Shown here: in pieces, positions 6,704 through 15,263 of the stretch
Position numbering within the stretch: position 1 is the stretch's first letter
How the letters are laid out: the number at the start of each line of letters is the position of its first letter
Assembly (NCBI GenBank): GCA_017412245.1
Contig: JAFPYI010000006.1
Span: forward strand, 1-34,751
From: Paludibacteraceae bacterium
GTDB lineage: Bacteria; Bacteroidota; Bacteroidia; Bacteroidales; Paludibacteraceae
Length of the DNA stretch: 34,751 nt
Direction of reading: 5' to 3'
The notes under the pieces: generated by a model
Database searches by the model: none
What the model was told of the DNA's origin: nothing
Seen by the model: only the letters and a program-made list of their open reading frames with translations
Made by a program: the position numbers and the translations under genes

Positions 6704-8245
6704 TTACTCCGCTGCGTCAGGATCTTTGCCGTTATAACGGACATTCTTAATCTTCTTATATTCCTCAATCGGCATCGGCTTTGGATTAATCTGGCAGTTG
6801 GTAAACTTAATATCCTCTGCCCATTCCATCTTGATACCATGTTTATTGCCGATAATCATCACTTGGTCAAAAAGAATATTATGCACCGGTTTACCTTTCA
6901 AGCCTTGGATATCCACTGCTTGCTTGGAACCTACGCAAGTGATATCGCGGAAGGTAATATTCGACCAATCGGGGAAGAAAGCATTCTTGTCGTCGCTGTC
7001 TGTAGCACTGACTCCTGCACCTTTATCTGCATAGCCGGAAGAGATCAAGAACGCAGACTCACGGATATCTTTCATGATGATATCCTGGCAATAGATATCT
7101 TCGCACCAACCGCCACGTCCGGGAGCTGATTTGAAACGACAACCGATATCTGTTCCCTCAAAACGGCAGTCCTTAACTACCAATCGTTGCATACCGCCGG
7201 AGAACTCAGAACCGATAACGAATCCACCGTGCGCACGATAGACTGTATCATAGCGAATTAAGAAATCACGTTGCGGACCCGCATCTACACCTTTCTGGCC
7301 TACACCACCTTTCATACAAATACCATCATCACCACAAGAGATATTGCAGTTCACAATAAGTGCCACTTGAATATTTCCAGGGTCCATAGCGTCACCGTTC
7401 TGTGCCCAATGAGGACAACGGATATTCACACCATCTATAATAAGGTTTTGCACGCGCGTGGGCACGAAGTGAAATTTAGGAGAGTTCAGCAGATGAACAT
7501 TCTTCATCAAGAGGTTCTTGGTGTCCGTGATATTCACCAGATGAGGACGCATCTTCTCTTGAATAATCGGGTCAGAGGCTATATTGGGAATTCCATATTC
7601 CTTCTTGAGGTTATACGGATACCATACCAACCATTTCTTGCTGTTGCCGTCAGGACGGGTTACACCACCCATAGCCAATGCATCTTCCCATACATCACCA
7701 TCAGCCGAAACAACCTCAGGAGTCTGTACTTTCTTTTGCTTAATCGGGCGCCAATAGAAACCTTGACCGTCGATGGTACCACGGCCGGTAATACCTACGT
7801 TCTCCAATTTGGAACCATAGATAAGCGCGTTACATTTCTTAGAACCGTCACGCAAAGAGTCCTTAGCTTGTACATACAGTTCTTTATTGGTTGAACCAAG
7901 AATAACGGCATTATCCTCCAGATGCAAATCAACATTGGACACCATCTTAATCGGACCTGTTAACCATTTGCCATCCGGCACAATAAGATGACCACCACCT
8001 TGTTTCTTAAGGTGTTTCATGGCCTTAGCAAATGCTTCTGTATTGTCTGTCACACCATCACCGACAGCACCAAAGTCTGTCAGCGTCACAGTATAATCAG
8101 GGAACACAATCGGCTGAACATGCTCTACAGCACACGGCAGATCAGTATAATACTTGTCATAAGGATTTTGCGCAAAAGCAGAGATACTCAACAATAGAGC
8201 AAAGACCGCTATACTCAAAGATAAAAGACCTTTTTTCATATGCAT
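6704..8245 (-). CDS. GH28 polygalacturonase, secreted
   Basis: This enzyme hydrolyses alpha-1,4 bonds between galacturonic acid residues of pectin. The 513-residue protein has a signal peptide ending SAFA|Q near residue 25, with no lipobox, so it is probably periplasmic. The pectin-lyase-like beta-helix opens with TDFGAVGDGVTDNTEAF (56-72). GH28 signatures are all present: NGDAMD (283-288, the family NxD), GDDG (305-308, the paired catalytic aspartates), AHGG (338-341, in place of GHG) and RFK (370-372, the family RIK). The ATG at 8239 (third residue) is an equally good start. It lies 19 bp after the pectate lyase gene as last gene of the susC-susD-lyase-GH28 run. Exo- or endo-action, and activity on plain or substituted galacturonan, cannot be told from sequence. 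Confidence 0.93.
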   Translation of the reverse strand: MHMKKGLLSLSIAVFALLLSISAFAQNPYDKYYTDLPCAVEHVQPIVFPDYTVTLTDFGAVGDGVTDNTEAFAKAMKHLKKQGGGHLIVPDGKWLTGPIKMVSNVDLHLEDNAVILGSTNKELYVQAKDSLRDGSKKCNALIYGSKLENVGITGRGTIDGQGFYWRPIKQKKVQTPEVVSADGDVWEDALAMGGVTRPDGNSKKWLVWYPYNLKKEYGIPNIASDPIIQEKMRPHLVNITDTKNLLMKNVHLLNSPKFHFVPTRVQNLIIDGVNIRCPHWAQNGDAMDPGNIQVALIVNCNISCGDDGICMKGGVGQKGVDAGPQRDFLIRYDTVYRAHGGFVIGSEFSGGMQRLVVKDCRFEGTDIGCRFKSAPGRGGWCEDIYCQDIIMKDIRESAFLISSGYADKGAGVSATDSDDKNAFFPDWSNITFRDITCVGSKQAVDIQGLKGKPVHNILFDQVMIIGNKHGIKMEWAEDIKFTNCQINPKPMPIEEYKKIKNVRYNGKDPDAAE

Positions 8246-8264
8246 TTCTTATTAGTTTCTGATA

Positions 8265-9728
8265 TCAGAACAAATCCTGTACCAAACTATTCAAATAGAC
8301 TTCTAAATTCGTAAAATTCTCATCCAACGTATTGAGTTTGCTATCAGCAGACGAGTTAGGATCTAAGCCGTGCGCCAGTTCCCATTCATCAGGCATAGCA
8401 TCTCTATCGGTGTCTGTCGGAGGCGTCGTACTATTCAGCTCAGGCCACCCTCCTACATCCGACTGTGTGTCTATCAAGCCGTTCTTGGAACCTTGCGAGC
8501 CCGTGTAGGTATAAGTACGACCGCGTACCTCGTTCACGATACGCGCGTCCACTGCGTCACGGTGAAGCGAACAACCAGCCTTAGCCAGAACAGTTTCGTA
8601 TGCTTCTTCCGCTGATTGCTCCGCAGTCATAACAGTCAGACCTTCCGTCCAACGCGAAGCTGCTTTGCATTGAGAGAGTTTGGAAGCATCGTCCGGATTG
8701 ACTCCACCATCCCAGTTGTCCGCTGTGACCTTGGTCGAGCCGTCGACATAATTGCCTGCCACATAGAATTTACCGGGCTCTACCGATCCCCCGCACGAAG
8801 ACGTACAGTAACTGCATTTGGTCGTAGGATTGACGATTCGTTCTTTCTTGCTCGTGGCAGGACCGTATTTATAGTAATTATTGACCATATTGATATGTCT
8901 GCCTCCGGCACCTTTCGTAGAGCCTTCACCGCCATAGGCGGAGTTGCCACCCCAGTTGTAGATGACATTATTCACGTGGTCTATCGGCCCGGCAGGACAC
9001 TTGGAATTGACATAATCATGGTCAAACCTCGGGTTGCGGCTGTCATGGTGCGCCAGGAGGTTGTGATGGAACGTAGCATTCGATCCGCCCCAAATACCTC
9101 CGTAGCCATGCGTGCCTTTGTCGTGCACAGAGACACGAAGCGACTCGGAGATAATACAATACTGGAGCGTAAAATCCGTATTGCCATAACAACTGACACA
9201 CTCGTCGGTGCTCCAAGAGAAAGAGCAATGGTCTATGAGGATATTCTTCTTGTCTTTGATAGAAAGCGCATCCCCCTCCACTTTGTTGGTGTCGCCCATA
9301 CGGAAGCGCAGGAAACGCATGATGACATTGCTTGCCTTCACCACCACCGGATACCCCGCGATACAAATACCGTCGCCCGGAGCCGTCTGACCGGCAATAG
9401 TGACATTGCCGGAGGCTATCTCCAAGTGCGATTTGAGATAGATAGTACCCGACACATCAAAGACGATGGTACGGGTGCCGTCCATCTGAACCGCCTTACG
9501 GAGCGTGCCAAAAGACGGTTGACCGGTAGAGGGGTCTTTCGTGTCCTCAAGCGTAGTGACATGCACTACTACTCCTCCACGACCACCCGTGGTATAGGCG
9601 CCACCTCCTTGTGCTCCCGGAAACGCAAGCACTTTCTTCTCCGGCTCCGGCGGCTCTGGTTTCGGTTTACACGAAACAAAACAGAGCGCCAAAGCTAAGA
9701 AAAAGTATATGTATTTTTTAATTGCCAT
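8265..9728 (-). CDS. Pectate lyase (PL1-like), lipoprotein
   Basis: This enzyme cleaves polygalacturonate by beta-elimination. I start it at ATG 9728 (487 residues) because MAIKKYIYFFLALALCFVSC is a lipoprotein signal peptide with the acylated cysteine at position 20; the open frame extends nine codons further upstream without benefit. A charged, proline-rich tether (KPKPEPPEPEKK) follows. The catalytic part begins FPGAQGGGAYTTGGRGG (36-52) and shows the PL1 calcium-site region IDHCSFSWSTDE (165-176) and the RNPR motif (231-234) that carries the catalytic arginine. The C-terminus (PDEWELAHGLDPN, then TNLEVYLNSLV) is typical of Bacteroidota family members. Several extra cysteines occur at 304-312 (CSYCTSSC). 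Its ATG overlaps the susD stop by 11 nt, so translation is probably coupled. Placement on the outer membrane surface is inferred. Confidence 0.92.
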   Translation of the reverse strand: MAIKKYIYFFLALALCFVSCKPKPEPPEPEKKVLAFPGAQGGGAYTTGGRGGVVVHVTTLEDTKDPSTGQPSFGTLRKAVQMDGTRTIVFDVSGTIYLKSHLEIASGNVTIAGQTAPGDGICIAGYPVVVKASNVIMRFLRFRMGDTNKVEGDALSIKDKKNILIDHCSFSWSTDECVSCYGNTDFTLQYCIISESLRVSVHDKGTHGYGGIWGGSNATFHHNLLAHHDSRNPRFDHDYVNSKCPAGPIDHVNNVIYNWGGNSAYGGEGSTKGAGGRHINMVNNYYKYGPATSKKERIVNPTTKCSYCTSSCGGSVEPGKFYVAGNYVDGSTKVTADNWDGGVNPDDASKLSQCKAASRWTEGLTVMTAEQSAEEAYETVLAKAGCSLHRDAVDARIVNEVRGRTYTYTGSQGSKNGLIDTQSDVGGWPELNSTTPPTDTDRDAMPDEWELAHGLDPNSSADSKLNTLDENFTNLEVYLNSLVQDLF

Positions 9729-11667
9729 AGAGGTAATCATTCCATAATGTACCATTCGATGCCGCGATATTCACGTCAAAGATTGGCCAGTATTGGTGCA
9801 TATCAATATCTGTGCCTTCTCTATAAAGATACCAGTTAGTAGGAGTTAAGATAGGCGCATCATCTTTGGTGAAGAATGATTTTGCTACCCAACCGTCTTC
9901 TTTATTAAACTCTGCCGGGCAGACAGCATCTACATCCAGACCCACAAACTTGTCAAACACATATCCTGCACCGTTTTGTGCATAAGAGTCATCACGCGTA
10001 AAGTGCAACCAGACAGTATCCGGACGACCGGCATACTTGCCGGTATTGTTCTGCAGATCGTACACATCTTGTTGTGCTGTCTCCAATTTCTCTTTGAGAA
10101 GTCCCCAACGCATCAAATCATACTTACGGATATTCTCACCGCAGAACTCAAACGCACGCTCATCCACGATAGCATTGAAATCCAATGGTTTGCTATCCAA
10201 ACCTGCACGCGCACGAACCTTATCAAAGCATTCTTGTGCACTGATTCCATAAAGTTCCGAAGGAGCATTTCCTTCTTTGGAACCGATAGCAGCCTCAGCA
10301 AACATAAGCAGAATATCGGTATAACGAAGTACCGGCATATCTACACCATCTTCGTTTCCTGAATAGCTACGATTCATCCATTCCACACGCAGTTTTCCGC
10401 AATACATCTGTCTTACGTCAGACTGTTTCTGGTACAACTTGCTTTCTGAAGCAGGAACTCCCGGGAAAATGGCATCTACATAAGAAGAGCCCATTCCGGA
10501 ACCTGAGTCATATTCCCATGCCCAAGGCAGAATAGTTACGTCACGACGTTTATCTGCTTTCTCAAACTGATAATAGAATGTCGGAACAATCCATATCATC
10601 GCTTGAGTCTTAGCATTATTCTTGTCTCCGGAAGCATAGTAAATGGTATTGATGAGTTGTCCGCAGCATCTGTCAGACATCTTGTTTCCCGTCAATGCCA
10701 ACACTTGACCACGTGCTCCATCCAAGAACGGAAGTGCCCAAATCCACTCTGATTTTGAGTAATCTGTAACATCTTTACAGAGGTCTTTGAAGATATCCTC
10801 AAAATTCTCTTTGAACTTATAATCCTCTTTTTGGATTACCTGTGCGCAAGCCCAAACTGCCTCTTGGTATAGTTCCTGACGTTTAGAAGCATCTTTCACG
10901 TTATATTGGATGGAGCATGCGCTGGTTCCACCTTCGGTGAATACATCAGGACGCATGGCCAAACCGGCATACATCAGGTCCATACGAGCCAAAAGACCAT
11001 AAGCTAAAGCTTTGGAAGGACGCCCGGTGTAATTAGCTGCTTTGCTTACAGGAATAGAATCCGACCAAGGCATCAGTTCTGCTGCTTCTTTAAGGTCAAG
11101 ACGCAACTGCTCGAACACCACGTTACGATCTTGCTTCTTGGTGTAAAGAACTTCTTGGTTATTACCGTTGAAGGATTCAAAACTGGCAGGTACATCTCCC
11201 CATAGTTTAACCATCTCCAAATAGCAGAACGCACGGAGAGTAAGAGCCTCGCCCAAGAGGTATTTGAATGTAGCATCGGTAGTATCTGAATGCGCACGAA
11301 TACCATCGATAACCACATTCGCACGTTCTACTGCTGAGTTAAGATATGCCCATGGGTCTTTACCATCTGCCGTAGAGAGGTCGCCTATACCGCCTGTCAT
11401 ACTATAAGCAGCATAGTCGGTAGATTCTGTTTTAGAACCATGTTCAATATCTGTATTCAATGCCACATAGCCACCGCACATACGATTACGGAAAGACTTA
11501 TCCTCACCGAAAGTGTTGTAAATGGCACCGATAGCCTGCTCTGTCAAATCGGCTGATTTGAACACGGCTTCATCCATTGCCGAAGGAGACTCTGTTTCGA
11601 AGAAATTCTTCTCACAAGCCGCCAATGTTAGTGCAATAGCACCTAAGATAAAATATTTTGCTTTCAT
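9718..11667 (-). CDS. susD: SusD/RagB-family glycan-binding lipoprotein
   Basis: This protein caps the SusC transporter and captures oligosaccharides at the cell surface. The 649-residue sequence has a lipoprotein signal with lipobox LAAC (cysteine 18), followed by the family N-terminal region (ADLTEQAIGAIYNTFGE, 39-55). Helical TPR-like segments such as LRAFCYLEMVKLWGDVP (144-160) follow. Near the C-terminus are RYTDILLMFAEA (448-459) and RAFEFCGENIRKYDLMRWG (504-522), both strong SusD signatures. It starts 21 bp after the susC stop, and its end overlaps the pectate lyase start, so all four genes form one unit. The substrate is inferred to be oligogalacturonide or a related pectin fragment because the two linked enzymes act on pectin. 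The gene symbol is a family label, not proof of starch use. Confidence 0.96.
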   Translation of the reverse strand: MKAKYFILGAIALTLAACEKNFFETESPSAMDEAVFKSADLTEQAIGAIYNTFGEDKSFRNRMCGGYVALNTDIEHGSKTESTDYAAYSMTGGIGDLSTADGKDPWAYLNSAVERANVVIDGIRAHSDTTDATFKYLLGEALTLRAFCYLEMVKLWGDVPASFESFNGNNQEVLYTKKQDRNVVFEQLRLDLKEAAELMPWSDSIPVSKAANYTGRPSKALAYGLLARMDLMYAGLAMRPDVFTEGGTSACSIQYNVKDASKRQELYQEAVWACAQVIQKEDYKFKENFEDIFKDLCKDVTDYSKSEWIWALPFLDGARGQVLALTGNKMSDRCCGQLINTIYYASGDKNNAKTQAMIWIVPTFYYQFEKADKRRDVTILPWAWEYDSGSGMGSSYVDAIFPGVPASESKLYQKQSDVRQMYCGKLRVEWMNRSYSGNEDGVDMPVLRYTDILLMFAEAAIGSKEGNAPSELYGISAQECFDKVRARAGLDSKPLDFNAIVDERAFEFCGENIRKYDLMRWGLLKEKLETAQQDVYDLQNNTGKYAGRPDTVWLHFTRDDSYAQNGAGYVFDKFVGLDVDAVCPAEFNKEDGWVAKSFFTKDDAPILTPTNWYLYREGTDIDMHQYWPIFDVNIAASNGTLWNDYLYGN

Positions 11668-11688
11668 AATAATATTGATTTTCGGTGA

Positions 11689-14600
11689 TTAGAATTGAAT
11701 ATTCATACCTACGTTAATACCGCGGCTCTTGGGATAAGCCGAGAAATCTACACCCGGTGTCAACGGGTTCTTGCTCGAACGAGTATCCACCTCAGGATCC
11801 ATGCCTGAATATTTCGTTGCGCAGAAGAGGTTGCTACCCTGAACATATACACGAATATTGCTAATAACCTTTGTCTTCTCCATCCATGCTTTCGGGAGTG
11901 AATAACCTAATGTCAATTGGTTAAGACGCAGGAATGAACCATCCTCCATATGTTGGTCTGTAACCAAGAAGTGAGACATAATCGGATTATATGTATTAGC
12001 GCCCTTATCGGCATTCATTTGGTCGAGTTGAGCAGCCATTGCAGCGTATTCATCACCAAATACGAATCCTGAAGAAGCATATACATCAGGCATGTACTGA
12101 CCTTCTTTGGAGAACAATGAATAACGATGGTCGTAATCCATTGCGGAAATCAAGTTACGCATCTTGGTCTTCTCTGTAATGGTAGTGTACTCCATCTTCG
12201 AGAGGTTCAAAATCTTGTTACCGAACGAGAAGGTAAAGTTTGCAGCCAAGTCTATACGACCCCATTTGTCACCACCGATGTTGAAGTTGAGGTTGAAACC
12301 TCCGGTATGTGTTGGAACAGTATTACCCAAGATAACTTTATCCTCTTCGTTGATTATACCATCACCGTTTTGGTCCTTAAACTTGATAGCACCCGGTTGT
12401 ATCTTATTGCTTAGGAAACTATCTCCGTATTTTACTACGCCATCATTCAAACCCCATTGGTTGGTGGAAGAAACATAACTTTGGAAATCTGCAGCAGTGT
12501 AGTATCCGTCCGTTTGATAACCAAGGACATTTCCGACAGGTTGTCCAACCTCAAGAAGGAACTCTGCAGTAGTCAAATACTCTGTTGAACCGAAGCAACT
12601 GGTTTGTGCTAACATGGATGTCATATTACCCAAGTCCTGAACACGTGTTCTGTTGAACGAGATATTAGCATCTACCGAGAGGTTATAACTCAAACTCTTT
12701 GACTTGCGGTCAAGGATGATACCCTTGATAGAGAACTCCATACCCATGTTACGTGTAGAACCGATATTCTGATATTGGCTGTTGTAACGAGCCGGCATCT
12801 TCTGAAGAATAATCAAGTCTTTGGTTGTATTCCAATAGAGGTCGATTGTACCGGTCAAACGCTCGTTGAAGAAACCATAATCGATACCGAAGTCACGAGT
12901 AATAGTGGTCTCCCATTTGAGGTTCGGGTTAGAAGCAATCTTACCGCTACCACCTACAACGAGAATATTGCTGGTACCTTGTCCCATATCAACGTATGTC
13001 ATCTGTTGTGACAAGAAATCAGGATGCAAGTATCCGAGGTCCACATTGTTGTTACCGGCCATACCGAGCGAGAGACGGAACTTCATGTTGCTGAGCCATG
13101 AAGAAGCATCCTGCATAAACTCTTCATCCGACATACGCCATGCCACTGCACCTGAAGGGAAGTAACCCCATTGGTGACCTTTAGCAAAACGAGTTGAACA
13201 GTCGGCACGGAATGTAGCCGTCAAATAGTAACGTCCTTTATAGTCGTAGTTTGCACGAGCCAAGAAGGATAACTGGTTATCACGAGGATTGATATAGTTG
13301 GTAAACTCGGAATAAGCAGCTTGGCCCATATAATTGAATATCTCGCCATGCTCCACATCATAGTTCCCTTTATAACCGAAGCCCAGTTCTGTTTGTCTCG
13401 AACCTTTACGAATAACGGTCTCTTCACCTACCAAAACACTTACGTTGTGGTTGTTATTGAAAGTCTGTTTCCACTCCAAGGTGTTGTGGTTGGTCAACGT
13501 AGAACGCTTCTCATCCAAAACCTCAATCTGAGCCGTGTTTCCTTCAATTCCCGGACGACCTGTGTTACGTGAGAAATAAGTAGTCGGACCATAATAACGG
13601 TCTGTGGTTATATGGCGTGTCTCATAACCCATATCTACACGAGCGGTAAAATGTTTTGCAAATTTGTAACTCATGTAACCCTGGATATTCCATTTTTTAT
13701 CCGTCTTAAACTTATAGTTATCGCGGATAGTGGTCAATGGGTCATAAAGCGAACCGAAAGTCTCATCCGTATCATCCTCTCCGCTATCTTTCGAGAGCAG
13801 CGTTGTAGGAGTATAAACTACACAGTTACGCAGACGGGACTCGGTAGAAGTACCATTATCTTTAACAGCATTTGAACCGGAGCCTAACACTTCTGTACTG
13901 GTGTAACGAGTAGTGAATCCAATTGTAAAGTTCTTGAAAGGTTTGAATTTTGCTTTACCCGAGAGGTTATTACGAACATAGTTCGATTGCTCCATAATAG
14001 CCTTATCGTCTATACGGTTGTAAGAAAGTGTGAAGTTAGCATTCTTGTTACCACCGCTGACGCTGACTGATTGATTGGAGTTGAAGCCTGTTCTACCGAA
14101 TGTTCTATCCTGCCAATCGATAAACTCATGTTGAGCAGGATCTGCGTATTCTGCCAAAACAGAAGAAATAGACGAGTTCTCGATTTCTGCCGGGTCTTTG
14201 TACTTTGTATCATTGTACAATTTATCAAAGTACGCATAGAAATTACTACGCAGACCGGAAATGGAATTATCCTTGAAATAAGCCCACTCATATTGCATCA
14301 ATGCAAAATCTGCCGGGTCCATCACATCGTATTTCTTAGCAATCTTCTTCCACCCGATGAATCCGCTGTAATCTACGTGGAAGGTCATCTTATCTTCCTC
14401 TGTATCAGAATCCTTGGTGGTAATGATAATAACGCCGTTAGCACCTTGTGCACCGTAAATAGCGGTAGCAGCAGCATCTTTCAACACGTCCATCGAAGCA
14501 ATATCACTCGGAGCGATATCTGCAATCGAGCTTACAGGCATACCATCCACGATATAGAGAGGATCGTTGCTCTGCGTTAAAGAAGTACCACCACGTACAC

Positions 14601-15123
14601 GGATCTTCACATCCGCATCAGGACTACCTTCTGTTGTTGTAACCGACACACCGGAAAGTTTTCCTTGCAATGCTTCTGCAGCACTGGTAACAGGAATATC
14701 TTTGAGTTGGTCCGCACTGACCGAAGCCACAGAAGTAACGACGTCACGTTTCTTGGTTGTACCATAACCCGTAACAACAACTTCCTCTAAGACTTCTGAA
14801 TTCTCCTGCAGTACTACGTTCATCACATTACCGGTGATTTCCAGTTCTTGCGTTTGCATACCGATATAAGAGAATACCAGCACTTTTGCATCTGCAGGAA
14901 CATCCAACGAGTAATTACCGTCGAAATCAGTAACTGTACCAATCGTGGTTCCTTTAACTACTACAGACGCAGAGATAATTGTCTCACCTGTAGGATCTTT
15001 AACTGTTCCGCTAATCACACGAGCTTGAACAGCCACGCCCACAAGGAGCAAAGCTGACAAAACCATGGTACGGAAAATACTGAAAAAATCGCGCCCCTTT
15101 GGGACTAAGAACTTCAGTTCCAT
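11689..15123 (-). CDS. susC: SusC/RagA-family TonB-dependent outer-membrane transporter
   Basis: This 1,144-residue outer-membrane barrel imports oligosaccharides using TonB energy. A signal peptide ends VAVQA|R near residue 34. ATG 15123 gives a long n-region, and an internal ATG at residue 20 would also work. Next is a carboxypeptidase-regulatory-like domain (RVISGTVKDPTGETIISASV, 35-54, to about 106), then VLEEVVVTGYG (111-121), the plug (about 122-238, with DPLYIVDGMP and ATAIYGAQGANGVIIITTK) and the beta-barrel. The final residue is phenylalanine (GMNIQF), as expected for barrel insertion. No N-terminal STN domain is present, so it is unlikely to signal through an ECF sigma/anti-sigma pair. 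It is the first gene of the pectin locus, with a promoter and a palindromic candidate operator upstream. Substrate specificity for pectin fragments is inferred from the linked enzymes. Confidence 0.97.
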   Translation of the reverse strand: MELKFLVPKGRDFFSIFRTMVLSALLLVGVAVQARVISGTVKDPTGETIISASVVVKGTTIGTVTDFDGNYSLDVPADAKVLVFSYIGMQTQELEITGNVMNVVLQENSEVLEEVVVTGYGTTKKRDVVTSVASVSADQLKDIPVTSAAEALQGKLSGVSVTTTEGSPDADVKIRVRGGTSLTQSNDPLYIVDGMPVSSIADIAPSDIASMDVLKDAAATAIYGAQGANGVIIITTKDSDTEEDKMTFHVDYSGFIGWKKIAKKYDVMDPADFALMQYEWAYFKDNSISGLRSNFYAYFDKLYNDTKYKDPAEIENSSISSVLAEYADPAQHEFIDWQDRTFGRTGFNSNQSVSVSGGNKNANFTLSYNRIDDKAIMEQSNYVRNNLSGKAKFKPFKNFTIGFTTRYTSTEVLGSGSNAVKDNGTSTESRLRNCVVYTPTTLLSKDSGEDDTDETFGSLYDPLTTIRDNYKFKTDKKWNIQGYMSYKFAKHFTARVDMGYETRHITTDRYYGPTTYFSRNTGRPGIEGNTAQIEVLDEKRSTLTNHNTLEWKQTFNNNHNVSVLVGEETVIRKGSRQTELGFGYKGNYDVEHGEIFNYMGQAAYSEFTNYINPRDNQLSFLARANYDYKGRYYLTATFRADCSTRFAKGHQWGYFPSGAVAWRMSDEEFMQDASSWLSNMKFRLSLGMAGNNNVDLGYLHPDFLSQQMTYVDMGQGTSNILVVGGSGKIASNPNLKWETTITRDFGIDYGFFNERLTGTIDLYWNTTKDLIILQKMPARYNSQYQNIGSTRNMGMEFSIKGIILDRKSKSLSYNLSVDANISFNRTRVQDLGNMTSMLAQTSCFGSTEYLTTAEFLLEVGQPVGNVLGYQTDGYYTAADFQSYVSSTNQWGLNDGVVKYGDSFLSNKIQPGAIKFKDQNGDGIINEEDKVILGNTVPTHTGGFNLNFNIGGDKWGRIDLAANFTFSFGNKILNLSKMEYTTITEKTKMRNLISAMDYDHRYSLFSKEGQYMPDVYASSGFVFGDEYAAMAAQLDQMNADKGANTYNPIMSHFLVTDQHMEDGSFLRLNQLTLGYSLPKAWMEKTKVISNIRVYVQGSNLFCATKYSGMDPEVDTRSSKNPLTPGVDFSAYPKSRGINVGMNIQF

Positions 15124-15182
15124 AAATAGATTTAAGAGATTTGTTTATAATTGATTGATTTATTTATGCTAAATAACGGGGG

Positions 15183-15210
15183 CAAAGATACAACTATTTC
15201 ATGTATCAAA
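15183..15210 (-). promoter_or_regulatory. Promoter of the susC pectin operon
   Basis: The minus strand reads TATCTTTG at 15183-15190, an exact -7 match. The only TTTG upstream (15207-15210) is 16 bp away, shorter than the usual 19-21, which would suit a regulated promoter. The leader would be about 50 nt. Confidence 0.65.
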
Positions 15211-15228
15211 TGTGTAAAATTTGACACA
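15202..15228. promoter_or_regulatory. 27-bp imperfect palindrome, candidate operator of the pectin operon
   Basis: TGTATCAAAT (15202-15211) and ATTTGACACA (15219-15228) are inverted half-sites matching at 9 of 10 positions around a 7-bp spacer. The palindrome covers the -33 region of the susC promoter, a natural site for a dimeric regulator. No regulator gene is adjacent. Confidence 0.5.
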
Positions 15229-15263
15229 AATGCAACATTGTGCCATTTTTTATACATTTTTCT

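Noticed and set aside
8616-9698. Plus-strand 360-codon frame
   Set aside because: It is antisense to the pectate lyase, which has a lipobox and PL1 motifs. Long antisense frames like this arise from codon bias in the real gene.
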